Part shown: positions 40,288 to 47,107 of the stretch, piece after piece | Numbering within the stretch: the first letter of the stretch is position 1 | Layout: each line of letters starts with the position of its first letter | Source of the DNA: Candidatus Gastranaerophilales bacterium | GTDB lineage: Bacteria; Cyanobacteriota; Vampirovibrionia; Gastranaerophilales; Gastranaerophilaceae | DNA length: 47,142 nucleotides | Reading direction: 5' to 3' | Assembly (NCBI GenBank): GCA_947589525.1 | Contig: CANQAW010000001.1 | Span: 1-47,142 of the forward strand | Program-made: the position numbers and the translations under genes | Notes under the pieces: model-generated | Database searches by the model: none | What the model was told of the DNA's origin: nothing | What the model saw: only the letters and a program-made list of their open reading frames with translations

Positions 40288-42298
40288 ACGCAACTCCTTT
40301 TTCAGCTAAATTGTTATTTGAAAGGGCATACTTTTTCTTCATATTTATTCCCTCTTCCTCAAGGATTTTGTCTGTTTCAAATAAATAAAGCGTTTCCTCA
40401 TATTGAGGGTTTTTATCAAGAAAAATAGACAAATCCTGTCTGCCAAATGCTTCCATTTCTTTATTTTTGCGAATTGCCTCATCCATTTTGGTATTGGCAA
40501 TTATGGAAACATTTGTTTTCTCTTTTGGTTTTGAATCCTTTATTACGGAAGAATATGCGACCTTATAATTGTCACAGATTTCTTCAAGACCGATTTCACG
40601 ATTTTGTTTTATGTATGATTTTGCTACGTTCAAATGGCGTTTTTTAGCTGCCATTGCTTCCTTAAATTCTTCTTTTGATATTTCATTTGCGTGTAATGCA
40701 GCCACAGCCTTAACTGCCGTAACTTTACCGACAAATTCCTCGTTATCAGCCCTGAACACCCAAGCCTCTTTATAATTTTGGACATCTCTGCGGAGATAAA
40801 CCTTTAATCCCGTTTTTGACATCATCCAATCTGCCCAGTAAGTAATACCGAATTCGCTGTCTTTGATGCCGTTTCTTCCGATAGTAAAGTTCTTTGATGT
40901 TCTCATACAGAACAGTTTTAATGCATCACGTGAGGTTGTAATCTTACCTTCAAATTCCATATCAAATAATTCATCAGGGGATAAGCCTTGCAGGTTTTTA
41001 CCTCGTGATGGTTTTTTATTTAAAATATTGATAACGAAATCATCAAAGATAGTCTTAAACTTTTCAAATGGAATTATTTTTCCGGCTTTTATTTCTTTTG
41101 CAAGTTTCTCTGGTCTTTCGACAACATTGCCGCCACGATAACCAACAGAATGTTTTGAGATTAATTCTTTAATTTTCAAGAAGTCTCTTTCTATTGGTTT
41201 AGTCTGTGCATTATACGGTAATGCAAAATGCACTTGAACATTTAACTCATCAAGCATAGATGTTGTTCTTGACTTGTTCGTGTCTATTTTTATAACCTGT
41301 CTGCCTCCGGCAAAATCTTTACAACGATAATCTTTACCGTTATCAATAATTACATCTTCAGGTAAACCAAAGGCTTCTGCTGCGTAGTAGAATGCCTGAA
41401 ATATTCTGTCAGAATTCGGACTACCGCAAGCTAAAAGCCAACCGAGCCATTTGCCTGATTTGTAATCTCGCCAAGCCGTAACCCAAGGAAATACGACATT
41501 GCCATCCGGTCCAAGACAAGCTACATCAATTTGAGCGTGGTCTGATACCCATACTTTGCCGGATATAATATTTGAATAATCTCTGTCAACATAGCATCCA
41601 TATTTACGATTCCATGCACTTTGTCCCTTGCGTGCTAAATATACACTTTGTTTTGGAATCATTTTGTCTAATTTTCTTTTAAATGATGTATGGCTTGGAA
41701 ATGATTCTCTACTACAACCAAAATTTTTGATTGCATATCCAAGTGTTAATTCCCAACAACTTAATAATGATGGCGAACCTTCAACTAAATACAAGCTCTT
41801 AAAATAATCAAATAATTCATCCGATACGGTTGATTTATCTGCCCTTGAACCATATCTTGCTAATAACCCTTCAATACCATCACTTTTGTATCGTTTACGC
41901 ATTTTAATTACAGAAGGATACGAGGTTTTATATTCAGGATTTTGGACATTCCAGTTTAATATAAATCGTTCAAGAGCATTTCCCTTTAGATATTTTGATT
42001 CTTTGATTATTCTTATATATTTATCAGCTTGCAGTTTAGCCCATTCAGGTGCATTGGTATAACTTTCAGATTCTATAATTTTGTCTTGAGATATATTCTG
42101 TTCTTTTAATTCTTCAGGTAATGAATCGACATGAATGTAGTAAGTAAGACGTTTCCCAATTTTAATAATTTTATGGATATATTCTCCGCATCGACAACGG
42201 TCTTTCAATGTTTTAGGCTTGATTAATAAAATGTTGCAAGCCTCATCTTCTGAAAGCCATTCTTTTGAGTTGTTAATAATAGGATTATAGTTCAGCAT
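40277..42298 (-). CDS. MuA-like transposase (prophage)
   Basis: This 673-residue DDE transposase has N-terminal winged/HTH DNA-binding domains (WLSEDEACNILLIKPKTLKDRCRCGEY at 14-40; another HTH region at 125-215) that would bind the phage ends. Catalytic residues are Asp258 (DHAQIDVACLG), Asp319 (VIIDNGKDYR) and Glu370 (TKPIERDFLKIKE), with spacing close to MuA. A Mu-type C-terminal barrel (ITYWADWMMSKTGLKVYLRRDVQNYKEAWVF) and a charged tail for ATPase contact follow. It should integrate and replicate the phage genome by transposition. Confidence 0.95.
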   Translation of the reverse strand: MLNYNPIINNSKEWLSEDEACNILLIKPKTLKDRCRCGEYIHKIIKIGKRLTYYIHVDSLPEELKEQNISQDKIIESESYTNAPEWAKLQADKYIRIIKESKYLKGNALERFILNWNVQNPEYKTSYPSVIKMRKRYKSDGIEGLLARYGSRADKSTVSDELFDYFKSLYLVEGSPSLLSCWELTLGYAIKNFGCSRESFPSHTSFKRKLDKMIPKQSVYLARKGQSAWNRKYGCYVDRDYSNIISGKVWVSDHAQIDVACLGPDGNVVFPWVTAWRDYKSGKWLGWLLACGSPNSDRIFQAFYYAAEAFGLPEDVIIDNGKDYRCKDFAGGRQVIKIDTNKSRTTSMLDELNVQVHFALPYNAQTKPIERDFLKIKELISKHSVGYRGGNVVERPEKLAKEIKAGKIIPFEKFKTIFDDFVINILNKKPSRGKNLQGLSPDELFDMEFEGKITTSRDALKLFCMRTSKNFTIGRNGIKDSEFGITYWADWMMSKTGLKVYLRRDVQNYKEAWVFRADNEEFVGKVTAVKAVAALHANEISKEEFKEAMAAKKRHLNVAKSYIKQNREIGLEEICDNYKVAYSSVIKDSKPKEKTNVSIIANTKMDEAIRKNKEMEAFGRQDLSIFLDKNPQYEETLYLFETDKILEEEGINMKKKYALSNNNLAEKGVAYGY

Positions 42299-42509
42299 CT
42301 ATTACTTCGTAGTCCTTTATTTTAATACCCAACAAACGTTCTATGACAAAAATATCAATTTCCAGTCTGTTTTTCTCACCCGTAAAGTGTCTGCTTACAA
42401 TGCTTTTAGATAGATGTAATTCGTTTTCAATTTCTCTTGACCTAAGATTAATTACAGCAATGATTGTTTTGATAACGAATTGTTTTTTGCATAAATTACA
42501 AATTTCCAT
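42285..42509 (-). CDS. small HTH regulator at the head of the early operon
   Basis: This 74-residue protein starts at ATG 42509 (AGAGAGG upstream); a TTG at 42518 is an alternative. It starts MEICNLCKKQFVIKTIIAVI and has a helix-turn-helix SREIENELHLSKSIVSRHFTGEKNRLEIDIFVIERLLG. Size and place match Mu Ner or other early-switch regulators. A CxxC near the N-terminus (residues 4-7) is unusual for them. Its end overlaps the transposase start. Confidence 0.82.
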   Translation of the reverse strand: MEICNLCKKQFVIKTIIAVINLRSREIENELHLSKSIVSRHFTGEKNRLEIDIFVIERLLGIKIKDYEVIDAEL

Positions 42510-42844
42510 AATACTCAATTCCTCTCTTGTATATAGTTAAGCGACCTATATTCAAGTAATGGTTTTTATTTGAAATATTTGAACCAGATGTTTGATTGAT
42601 TTTTTGCACAGCAGAATTTCCCCCTGTAAAAGAGGTATTTTCGGGTGTAAAAACATCTACCTGATTATCTTAATTATATTAAATGCAAGAGTATTTAAAA
42701 GCCTTGTGCAAAGTGCTTTTGAGAATATTCTCACAGCAAATGCACTAATATCGTTTTTTAAATTTTGCAAAAAACATTATTTTTTTATGTCGATATTAAC
42801 TAAAAAGGGATTTAAAAAATTAGGGAAAAGTTTATTAAGAAATA
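42510..42844. promoter_or_regulatory. early promoter region and probable right side of the prophage
   Basis: About 335 bases with no convincing gene; a 133-codon frame on the plus strand has no usual protein pattern and is probably chance. Possible early promoter on the minus strand: TTACTT and TATATA (18-base spacer) around 42532-42561. GTAAAAGAGGTA / GTAAAAACATCTA half-repeats at 42626-42660 could be operators. The inverted end-site copy is at 42696-42720, and a GAGAATATTCTC palindrome is at 42721-42732. No repressor gene is present on this side. Confidence 0.5.
42696..42720 (-). repeat. putative transposase end site, right copy
   Basis: On the minus strand this reads AAAAGCAC-TTTG-CACAAGGCTTTTA. 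It matches 8894-8918 at 21 of 25 positions in inverted orientation. It lies just outside the early operon, where the transposase-proximal end of a Mu-like genome should be. Confidence 0.5.
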
Positions 42845-43528
42845 TTAAGAAATTAGATTGTTTTTTAAATCAGAATACAATTCCTCGAAACTTTTTTCTC
42901 TTCGCCAAAGACTTTCTGCCAATCTTTGATACAAATAAACTTCATTCTGATTATGACTTTCAATTCTTGCAAGATAGCAATACATCTTTTTGAATTCTTG
43001 CTCTTCTTCCTGTGTAAAATTATTCTCTCGCTTTGCTTGGAGCGGTTTCTTTGTTACAAAAATTTTGTTATTGTAGTTATAGAAATACGCATATTTCTCA
43101 AAAAACTTTCTGAACCTGAATTTTTGTGGATTTTTACAGTAATGGTTAACTAACTCATTTAATTGTCTTTCATAAATCAAATTCCGAAATATCTTGTAAA
43201 AATCCGCAATGCAATTATCCCCGACACCCGTTAAATATGAAACTTTTATTGTTGGTAATTCTGCACAAAAACTTCTCATTATTAAATCAACAGTTTCGGG
43301 AGAATGATACATGAACATCAGTTTTAAATTTTTAGATTCAATTCCGTTTTTAGTTGGTAATTCTTCTATCGCAGAATAAATTCCGTCTTTTTCTTGAATT
43401 TTATTTTCGTTGATTAAAAATAGTAAAATCACTTCTAAAACAGAAGGTTCAATATCCATCAATTGTGTAATATCGTTAAGCGTACAGTTTTTCAATCTTT
43501 TGCACAGTTTTAAAATTCTGTCTTTCAT
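42845..43528 (-). CDS. third protein of the second transposition module, DNA-binding-like
   Basis: This 227-residue protein overlaps the ATPase gene by 53 bases but has its own GAAAGGAA site, so it is a real coupled gene. Residues 1-55 look like a winged helix (LNDITQLMDIEPSVLEVILLFLINENKI). Residues 79-120 (DLIMRSFCAELPTIKVSYLT then GVGDNCIADFYKIFRNLIYE) resemble the N-terminal HTH of IS1595/IS1016-type transposases, yet no DDE catalytic core follows. The rest is basic and helical. It could be a target- or end-binding accessory comparable in position to TniQ/TnsD, but it is not visibly homologous to them. Function unknown. Confidence 0.75.
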   Translation of the reverse strand: MKDRILKLCKRLKNCTLNDITQLMDIEPSVLEVILLFLINENKIQEKDGIYSAIEELPTKNGIESKNLKLMFMYHSPETVDLIMRSFCAELPTIKVSYLTGVGDNCIADFYKIFRNLIYERQLNELVNHYCKNPQKFRFRKFFEKYAYFYNYNNKIFVTKKPLQAKRENNFTQEEEQEFKKMYCYLARIESHNQNEVYLYQRLAESLWRREKSFEELYSDLKNNLIS

Positions 43529-44207
43529 TTAAAATTCCTTTCAAAATATATTCGTCTAACTCTTTTAAATCATTTGTTTCCGATAATTTTTCGAGCCGTT
43601 CTATTAATTTAATCAACTGTCGGAACTGATTTGTTCGTGTTGCAAGATAGTTAACAGCATCAGGTGTAAAGTTTAGTTCGGTTAATTGCTCCAATATTTC
43701 CCTGATATCTTCCTGATTAAAATGTTCAAATTTTAATTTCTGATAAATCCTGTCCTCAAAGTGTTTAAACCTTGCAATCTTTTTATCCATCATCCCCATT
43801 CCGACAAGCACTATTGGAGTGCCGCTGTTGTCTTGAATATCCCGTAAAATTTCAATCACGTTTTTATTCCCTATAAGATAGTCTGCTTCGTCAACAATAA
43901 TTATTTTTGGCTCTTGCTTTAAATGTTTTAAAATCAAACTGTAATTTTCTTGCATTTGGTAAAACGGTCGTTCTCCAAGTTCTTCAACAATTCCTTTTAA
44001 TAATCCGTTTTGGGTAATTTCATTGTTTGCTCTAATATATACGGCATCATTCCTTACCGCCCACCACATTATAGAATGTGTTTTACCCAAGCCATGTTCG
44101 CCATAGACTAATGCCAACTTCGGAATGTTTGGCGGAAGTTTTTGCAACTTATCCATTAAAGTTACAAAGTTTTTCACATTTTTTGTTTTTACAAATACGT
44201 TTTTCAT
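43476..44207 (-). CDS. second transposition ATPase (MuB/TnsC/IstB-like)
   Basis: This 243-residue AAA+ protein has Walker A YGEHGLGKTHS (residues 35-45), Walker B IIIVDEADYL (102-111), sensor IVLVGMG, and the arginine region FKHFEDRIYQKLKFEHF. It lacks the N-terminal HTH of the phage MuB-like protein and is about 50 residues shorter, so it is a distinct lineage, nearer to the minimal TnsC/IstB form. It follows its transposase by three bases. Confidence 0.9.
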   Translation of the reverse strand: MKNVFVKTKNVKNFVTLMDKLQKLPPNIPKLALVYGEHGLGKTHSIMWWAVRNDAVYIRANNEITQNGLLKGIVEELGERPFYQMQENYSLILKHLKQEPKIIIVDEADYLIGNKNVIEILRDIQDNSGTPIVLVGMGMMDKKIARFKHFEDRIYQKLKFEHFNQEDIREILEQLTELNFTPDAVNYLATRTNQFRQLIKLIERLEKLSETNDLKELDEYILKGILNERQNFKTVQKIEKLYA

Positions 44208-44210
44208 AAT

Positions 44211-46220
44211 TTAATCTCCATACATATTTATATATTCATCACTTTTCATATAGCTGACTAGCCACTTTCTATCTTCTTGATTTATTGTTCCGTTGCTCAT
44301 TAGCCATTCAAATTTTTCATAATTTGAATTAAAAAACGGTCTGTTCATTTGCTGTTCACGAGGTGTTTTCTTGCGTTCTTTTTTAGGTTTTTCTTCAATT
44401 TGTTGTTCCAATTCTTCTATTTCTAAAACAGGCTCTGCCTCAATTTCCAGAAGCTGTATTTCTTCTTTAGGGAAAGTCTTTTTAACTTGTTTAATCAGCC
44501 TGTGTTTTAATTGTTGTTGCTTTTGGTACTGATACTTGTATTCTTCCATTTCCTTGACCGTTCCAAGAACTCCCGCCATCGGATGAACTTTTTGAACCCT
44601 ATGAGCTACGCATAAAAACTCACCTTTTGTTGAATACACGTGTATTTTTGAAAGGTCAAATAAACTGTATCGGATATTTACTTTGTCCCTAATCCCAATA
44701 ATAGCCTCACTTCTGTAATGCATATTCAAGAATGTTATTCCATGTCTATTGATTGTTCTGCATTCTGTTTTCATCATTAAATCATCCAAGACTTGAGGAT
44801 TAATATTGTGTTTTTGAACGCTGTCTAACATCTCTTGAATAGTTTTTGAACGGTCATTAGGACAAAGATTTTTGTTGTGAAATTTAATCCATCCGTTAAT
44901 ATATTTTATTGTTTCTTGTACTGTCGGGATGTGGTTATTCGTCAGTTTTTTATGCCATTCTTCGTGTAACTTCTCACCCCGTTTTAACCACGCAGGTTTA
45001 TCTTCAATACAAGTTCCGATATAGCTTGGCATTCCTTTTTCAAATTCTTCCTGAAATTCCCTGAAAAATCTCTCAATGACTTTGGCTCGTGCATTATACG
45101 GTTTTGCAAAAACGGAGTGAATGTTTAAATTTGCATACACTCCGTTAAATAGATCTTCTTCAAAGTCTGTATTTTGAAAAAACCTCGATTTAAACGCTTT
45201 GCCGTTATCTTGATATACGACCTTTGGAAGCATTCCGAGATTGATGATTGAGTTTCGCAAGGCGGATGCAATACATTGTGTGCTTTCAGTCATCATAATC
45301 TCATACCCGACAAGTGCTGTAGATTTCCAATCTAAAAAACCGACAAGAGTTGCTCTTGTCGGTCTGCCAGTAAACGGATTAATCACTTGAAAATTCAAAA
45401 CGTGTCCGTCTGCGACTAAAATATCTCCTACCTCAATTTTTGAAATATCTCTTTCGATATACGGTTCAACTTTGTCGTGATATGCTTTCATTCCCTCTCT
45501 GCGTAAAATCCATTCTGCGTAATTGTTCTTTCTAAAATTCTCGGCAAATCTTTTAAAAGATAAATCACAAGGCAATTCTTCATATCCTCTTTTTCTCAAA
45601 ATTTCTTTTGTGAGTTTTATTGCTTTTCCGTAATTATACTTGCTTGGATGGAGTAACAGGGTTAATAAAATGTTTCTCATTTCATCATTTAAAATTGAAT
45701 TGTATTCTCCCTGTTTTGACCATTTGTATTTTGGTTGTAAACACTCTGTTGATTCGTGTTTTTCAAATGCTCTAACCCAGCGATGTAAAGTTCCGATTGA
45801 TATGCTTCCGATAAAACTATATGCCTTTGGAAGATACAATCCCGAATTATACAACTCTAAAAATGTTGTGTCTGCCTCTTTTTTAGTCGGATATTTTTTG
45901 CGAAGTTTTTGTAATGCTACGACAATATTCGCTCTATAATTTGCTGTTAGTTTTGTTTTATCCGATATAAAATCAGGTTCTTTGTAATTATGAGGTACGA
46001 GTGCTGTTGTTTTATTTTCAGCCTCTCTGAGTTTCTTTTGTATCTCAGGCTCTAAACTTGAAAACAATATTTCATAACTTGTTCCACCATTGACCTTAAT
46101 TTCACGAGAAATATATTTACTCTCGATTTTATTTAGTTCCAATCGGAGTGAACGAGTCGAGGTTAATCCTTTTGCCTCTGCCACATCCTTAATATTAATA
46201 TATTTATTATCTTCATTCAT
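44211..46220 (-). CDS. second Mu-type transposase
   Basis: This 669-residue DDE transposase is clearly different from the 673-residue one next door. It has an N-terminal HTH (INIKDVAEAKGLTSTRSLRLELNKIE, about 8-33), a second HTH (SIGTLHRWVRAFEKH, 141-155), and catalytic Asp271 (VADGHVLNFQ), Asp338 (VVYQDNGKAF) and Glu383 (RAKVIERFFREFQ). A C-terminal barrel (HYRSEAIIGIRDKVNIRYSLFDLSKIHVYS) and a Glu-rich tail for ATPase contact follow. It is intact, with no frameshift, so the module may be active. It uses its own promoter region beyond 46220. Confidence 0.94.
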   Translation of the reverse strand: MNEDNKYINIKDVAEAKGLTSTRSLRLELNKIESKYISREIKVNGGTSYEILFSSLEPEIQKKLREAENKTTALVPHNYKEPDFISDKTKLTANYRANIVVALQKLRKKYPTKKEADTTFLELYNSGLYLPKAYSFIGSISIGTLHRWVRAFEKHESTECLQPKYKWSKQGEYNSILNDEMRNILLTLLLHPSKYNYGKAIKLTKEILRKRGYEELPCDLSFKRFAENFRKNNYAEWILRREGMKAYHDKVEPYIERDISKIEVGDILVADGHVLNFQVINPFTGRPTRATLVGFLDWKSTALVGYEIMMTESTQCIASALRNSIINLGMLPKVVYQDNGKAFKSRFFQNTDFEEDLFNGVYANLNIHSVFAKPYNARAKVIERFFREFQEEFEKGMPSYIGTCIEDKPAWLKRGEKLHEEWHKKLTNNHIPTVQETIKYINGWIKFHNKNLCPNDRSKTIQEMLDSVQKHNINPQVLDDLMMKTECRTINRHGITFLNMHYRSEAIIGIRDKVNIRYSLFDLSKIHVYSTKGEFLCVAHRVQKVHPMAGVLGTVKEMEEYKYQYQKQQQLKHRLIKQVKKTFPKEEIQLLEIEAEPVLEIEELEQQIEEKPKKERKKTPREQQMNRPFFNSNYEKFEWLMSNGTINQEDRKWLVSYMKSDEYINMYGD

Positions 46221-46240
46221 GGTACAAACACCTTACCTCT

Positions 46241-46267
46241 GAAGTGGAAGAATTTGAACACCACTTC
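46241..46267 (-). promoter_or_regulatory. dyad upstream of the second transposase gene
   Basis: GAAGTGG (46241-46247) and CCACTTC (46261-46267) form a perfect 7-base inverted repeat with a 13-base spacer, 20-47 bases before the transposase start codon. It is a candidate operator or transposase-binding dyad; no repressor gene is in the window for it. Confidence 0.45.
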
Positions 46268-46293
46268 CGACCTTTGTGTCTGTTTTGTATCAA
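46261..46293 (-). repeat. end-site-like sequence beside the HU terminator
   Basis: On the minus strand it reads TTGATACAAAACAGACACAA then AGGTCGGAAGTGG. It shares GATACAAAA, then spaced GAC, AAA and TCGGAA, with the site at 9022-9049, in inverted orientation. It lies directly behind the T-run of the HU terminator, so it could be the boundary of an inserted element. Confidence 0.4.
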
Positions 46294-46299
46294 TGAAAA

Positions 46300-46323
46300 A
46301 ACGAGGCTATTTCTAACCTCGTT
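46300..46323 (-). terminator. intrinsic terminator of the HU gene
   Basis: AACGAGG pairs with CCTCGTT around a 10-base loop. On the minus strand the stem is followed by TTTT (a run of six T including the stem end), 26 bases after the HU stop. It separates HU from the transposase operon. On the plus strand it is followed by TTAAATTTTTT, so it may work in both directions. Confidence 0.8.
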
Positions 46324-46348
46324 TAAATTTTTTCTCTCTCATATTGAA

Positions 46349-46621
46349 TTATTTTACTAATTCTTTAAACTTTTTGCCGGCAGAGAATACAGGTACTGTT
46401 TTTGCTGCGATTTTAATCTCTTTACCTGTTTGTGGATTTCTTCCGTTTCTTGCTGCTCTTCTTCTTGATTCAAATGTTCCGAATCCTACAAGAGTAACTT
46501 TGTCACCTTTTTTAACTGTGTGTTGGATTGATTCAACGGTTGCTGATAATACTTCACTTACTGCTTTTTGAGATAGCTTTGTTGATTTTGCTATTTCTTT
46601 TACTAATTCTTCTCTATTCAT
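46349..46621 (-). CDS. hup: DNA-binding protein HU
   Basis: This 90-residue protein has the full HU/IHF signature: helical N-terminal body (NREELVKEIAKSTKLSQKAVSEVLSATVESIQHTVKKGDKVTLVGFGTFESRRRAARNGRNPQTGKEI), the DNA-binding arm and the C-terminal FSAGKKFKELV. It bends DNA as a homodimer. Good AAAGGGA before ATG and its own terminator make it an independent transcription unit, most likely chromosomal. HU is a required host cofactor of Mu transposition, so its closeness to a transposase gene may be chance or may be meaningful. Confidence 0.95.
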   Translation of the reverse strand: MNREELVKEIAKSTKLSQKAVSEVLSATVESIQHTVKKGDKVTLVGFGTFESRRRAARNGRNPQTGKEIKIAAKTVPVFSAGKKFKELVK

Positions 46622-46752
46622 AACTAATCCCTTTCTTTTTATTTAATTATATATAACTTTAAAATATGTAGCAAACATGTTAAGTAGGAAAATTGAATGC
46701 AATAATTTTTTTGCAAAAATTACATCAATTACTCACACTTTTACTGTCCGAA

Positions 46753-46772
46753 AATAATCATACTATCCGTAA
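46753..46772 (+). repeat. upstream-of-HU repeat, copy 1
   Basis: AATAATCATACTATCCGTAA, one mismatch from copy 3. Confidence 0.7.
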
Positions 46773-46827
46773 ATTATCAACATGGCGTAAACTTCTGCTA
46801 TAATTGATTTTGAAAGCAATTTTAAAA

Positions 46828-46847
46828 AATAATCAAACTAACCGTAA
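46828..46847 (+). repeat. upstream-of-HU repeat, copy 2
   Basis: AATAATCAAACTAACCGTAA, one mismatch from copy 3; preceded by TTTTAAAA as is copy 3. Confidence 0.7.
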
Positions 46848-46940
46848 GCGAGTAAAAAAAGTTAAAATGTGTGTAGTTTGATTTTTTTACATTTTTTCAC
46901 TTCCGACCGCCAAAACTCAAACAACAAGCCACTTTTAAAA

Positions 46941-46960
46941 AATAATCATACTAACCGTAA
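46941..46960 (+). repeat. upstream-of-HU repeat, copy 3
   Basis: AATAATCATACTAACCGTAA; spacing between the three copies is 75 and 113 bases. Confidence 0.7.
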
Positions 46961-47018
46961 ATAATCCATCTACTCGTTAAATAACACTTGCTTCGCTCCG
47001 TCCGTCCGCAAATCCGCT

Positions 47019-47054
47019 CGAACCCAGGACAAGGCTTCGCCTTGTCTGGGTTCG
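47019..47054. repeat. GC-rich hairpin
   Basis: CGAACCCAG-G-ACAAGGC pairs with GCCTTGT-CTGGGTTCG around a 3-base loop, with one bulged G. It lacks a T-run in either direction. It is a strong isolated hairpin between the HU region and the tRNA. Confidence 0.6.
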
Positions 47055-47069
47055 TACCACATTCCACAT

Positions 47070-47107
47070 AATAAGCGGTCTATCCCATAAGGGATAGACC
47101 GCTTATT
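47070..47107 (-). terminator. perfect 17-base hairpin abutting the tRNA gene
   Basis: AATAAGCGGTCTATCCC (47070-47086) is a perfect inverted repeat of 47091-47107 with a 4-base loop, and it starts at the base next to the tRNA 3' end. On the minus strand it would be transcribed right after the tRNA. Only TATGTGG follows, so it is a processing or Rho-type stop at best, not a classic terminator. Confidence 0.5.

Larger units (their letters stand above)
8860..42800. mobile_element. Mu-like (transposable) contractile-tailed prophage, approximate limits
   Basis: The region holds a full gene set for a transposable myophage: early operon with MuA/MuB-like proteins, gp16 and Mor; head and tail genes of Mu/P2 type; lysis; and methylases. 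Limits are inferred from the inverted shared site (8894 and 42696) and from the change to chromosomal glycan genes on the left. The exact ends and target duplication could not be identified. An alternative right limit is near 46293, which would include the second transposition module and give about 37.4 kb, a typical Mu-like size. Confidence 0.75.
42845..46293 (-). mobile_element. second Mu-type transposition module (three genes)
   Basis: Transposase, ATPase and a third protein form one leftward operon with overlaps or very short gaps. The ordering A-B matches Mu, but the pair is unrelated in detail to the prophage pair. It could be a separate transposon, the surviving early end of another prophage, or a second system of the same phage. 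Its ends are not defined; the upper limit is set at the similarity at 46261-46293. Confidence 0.6.
46622..47018. promoter_or_regulatory. repeat-rich region upstream of HU
   Basis: Roughly 400 AT-rich bases without a gene. Three direct repeats of the type AATAATCATACTAACCGTAA occur at 46753, 46828 and 46941, and a partial inverted copy (AGTTTGATT) is at 46874-46882. Near 46982-47016 the composition becomes GC-richer (CTTCGCTCCGTCCGTCCGC). Confidence 0.5.

Noticed and set aside
42592..42993. 133-codon plus-strand frame across the region beside the right end site
   Set aside because: It overlaps the end of the intact 227-residue gene on the other strand, has no good binding site, and its composition is that of antisense of a coding region plus AT-rich spacer.
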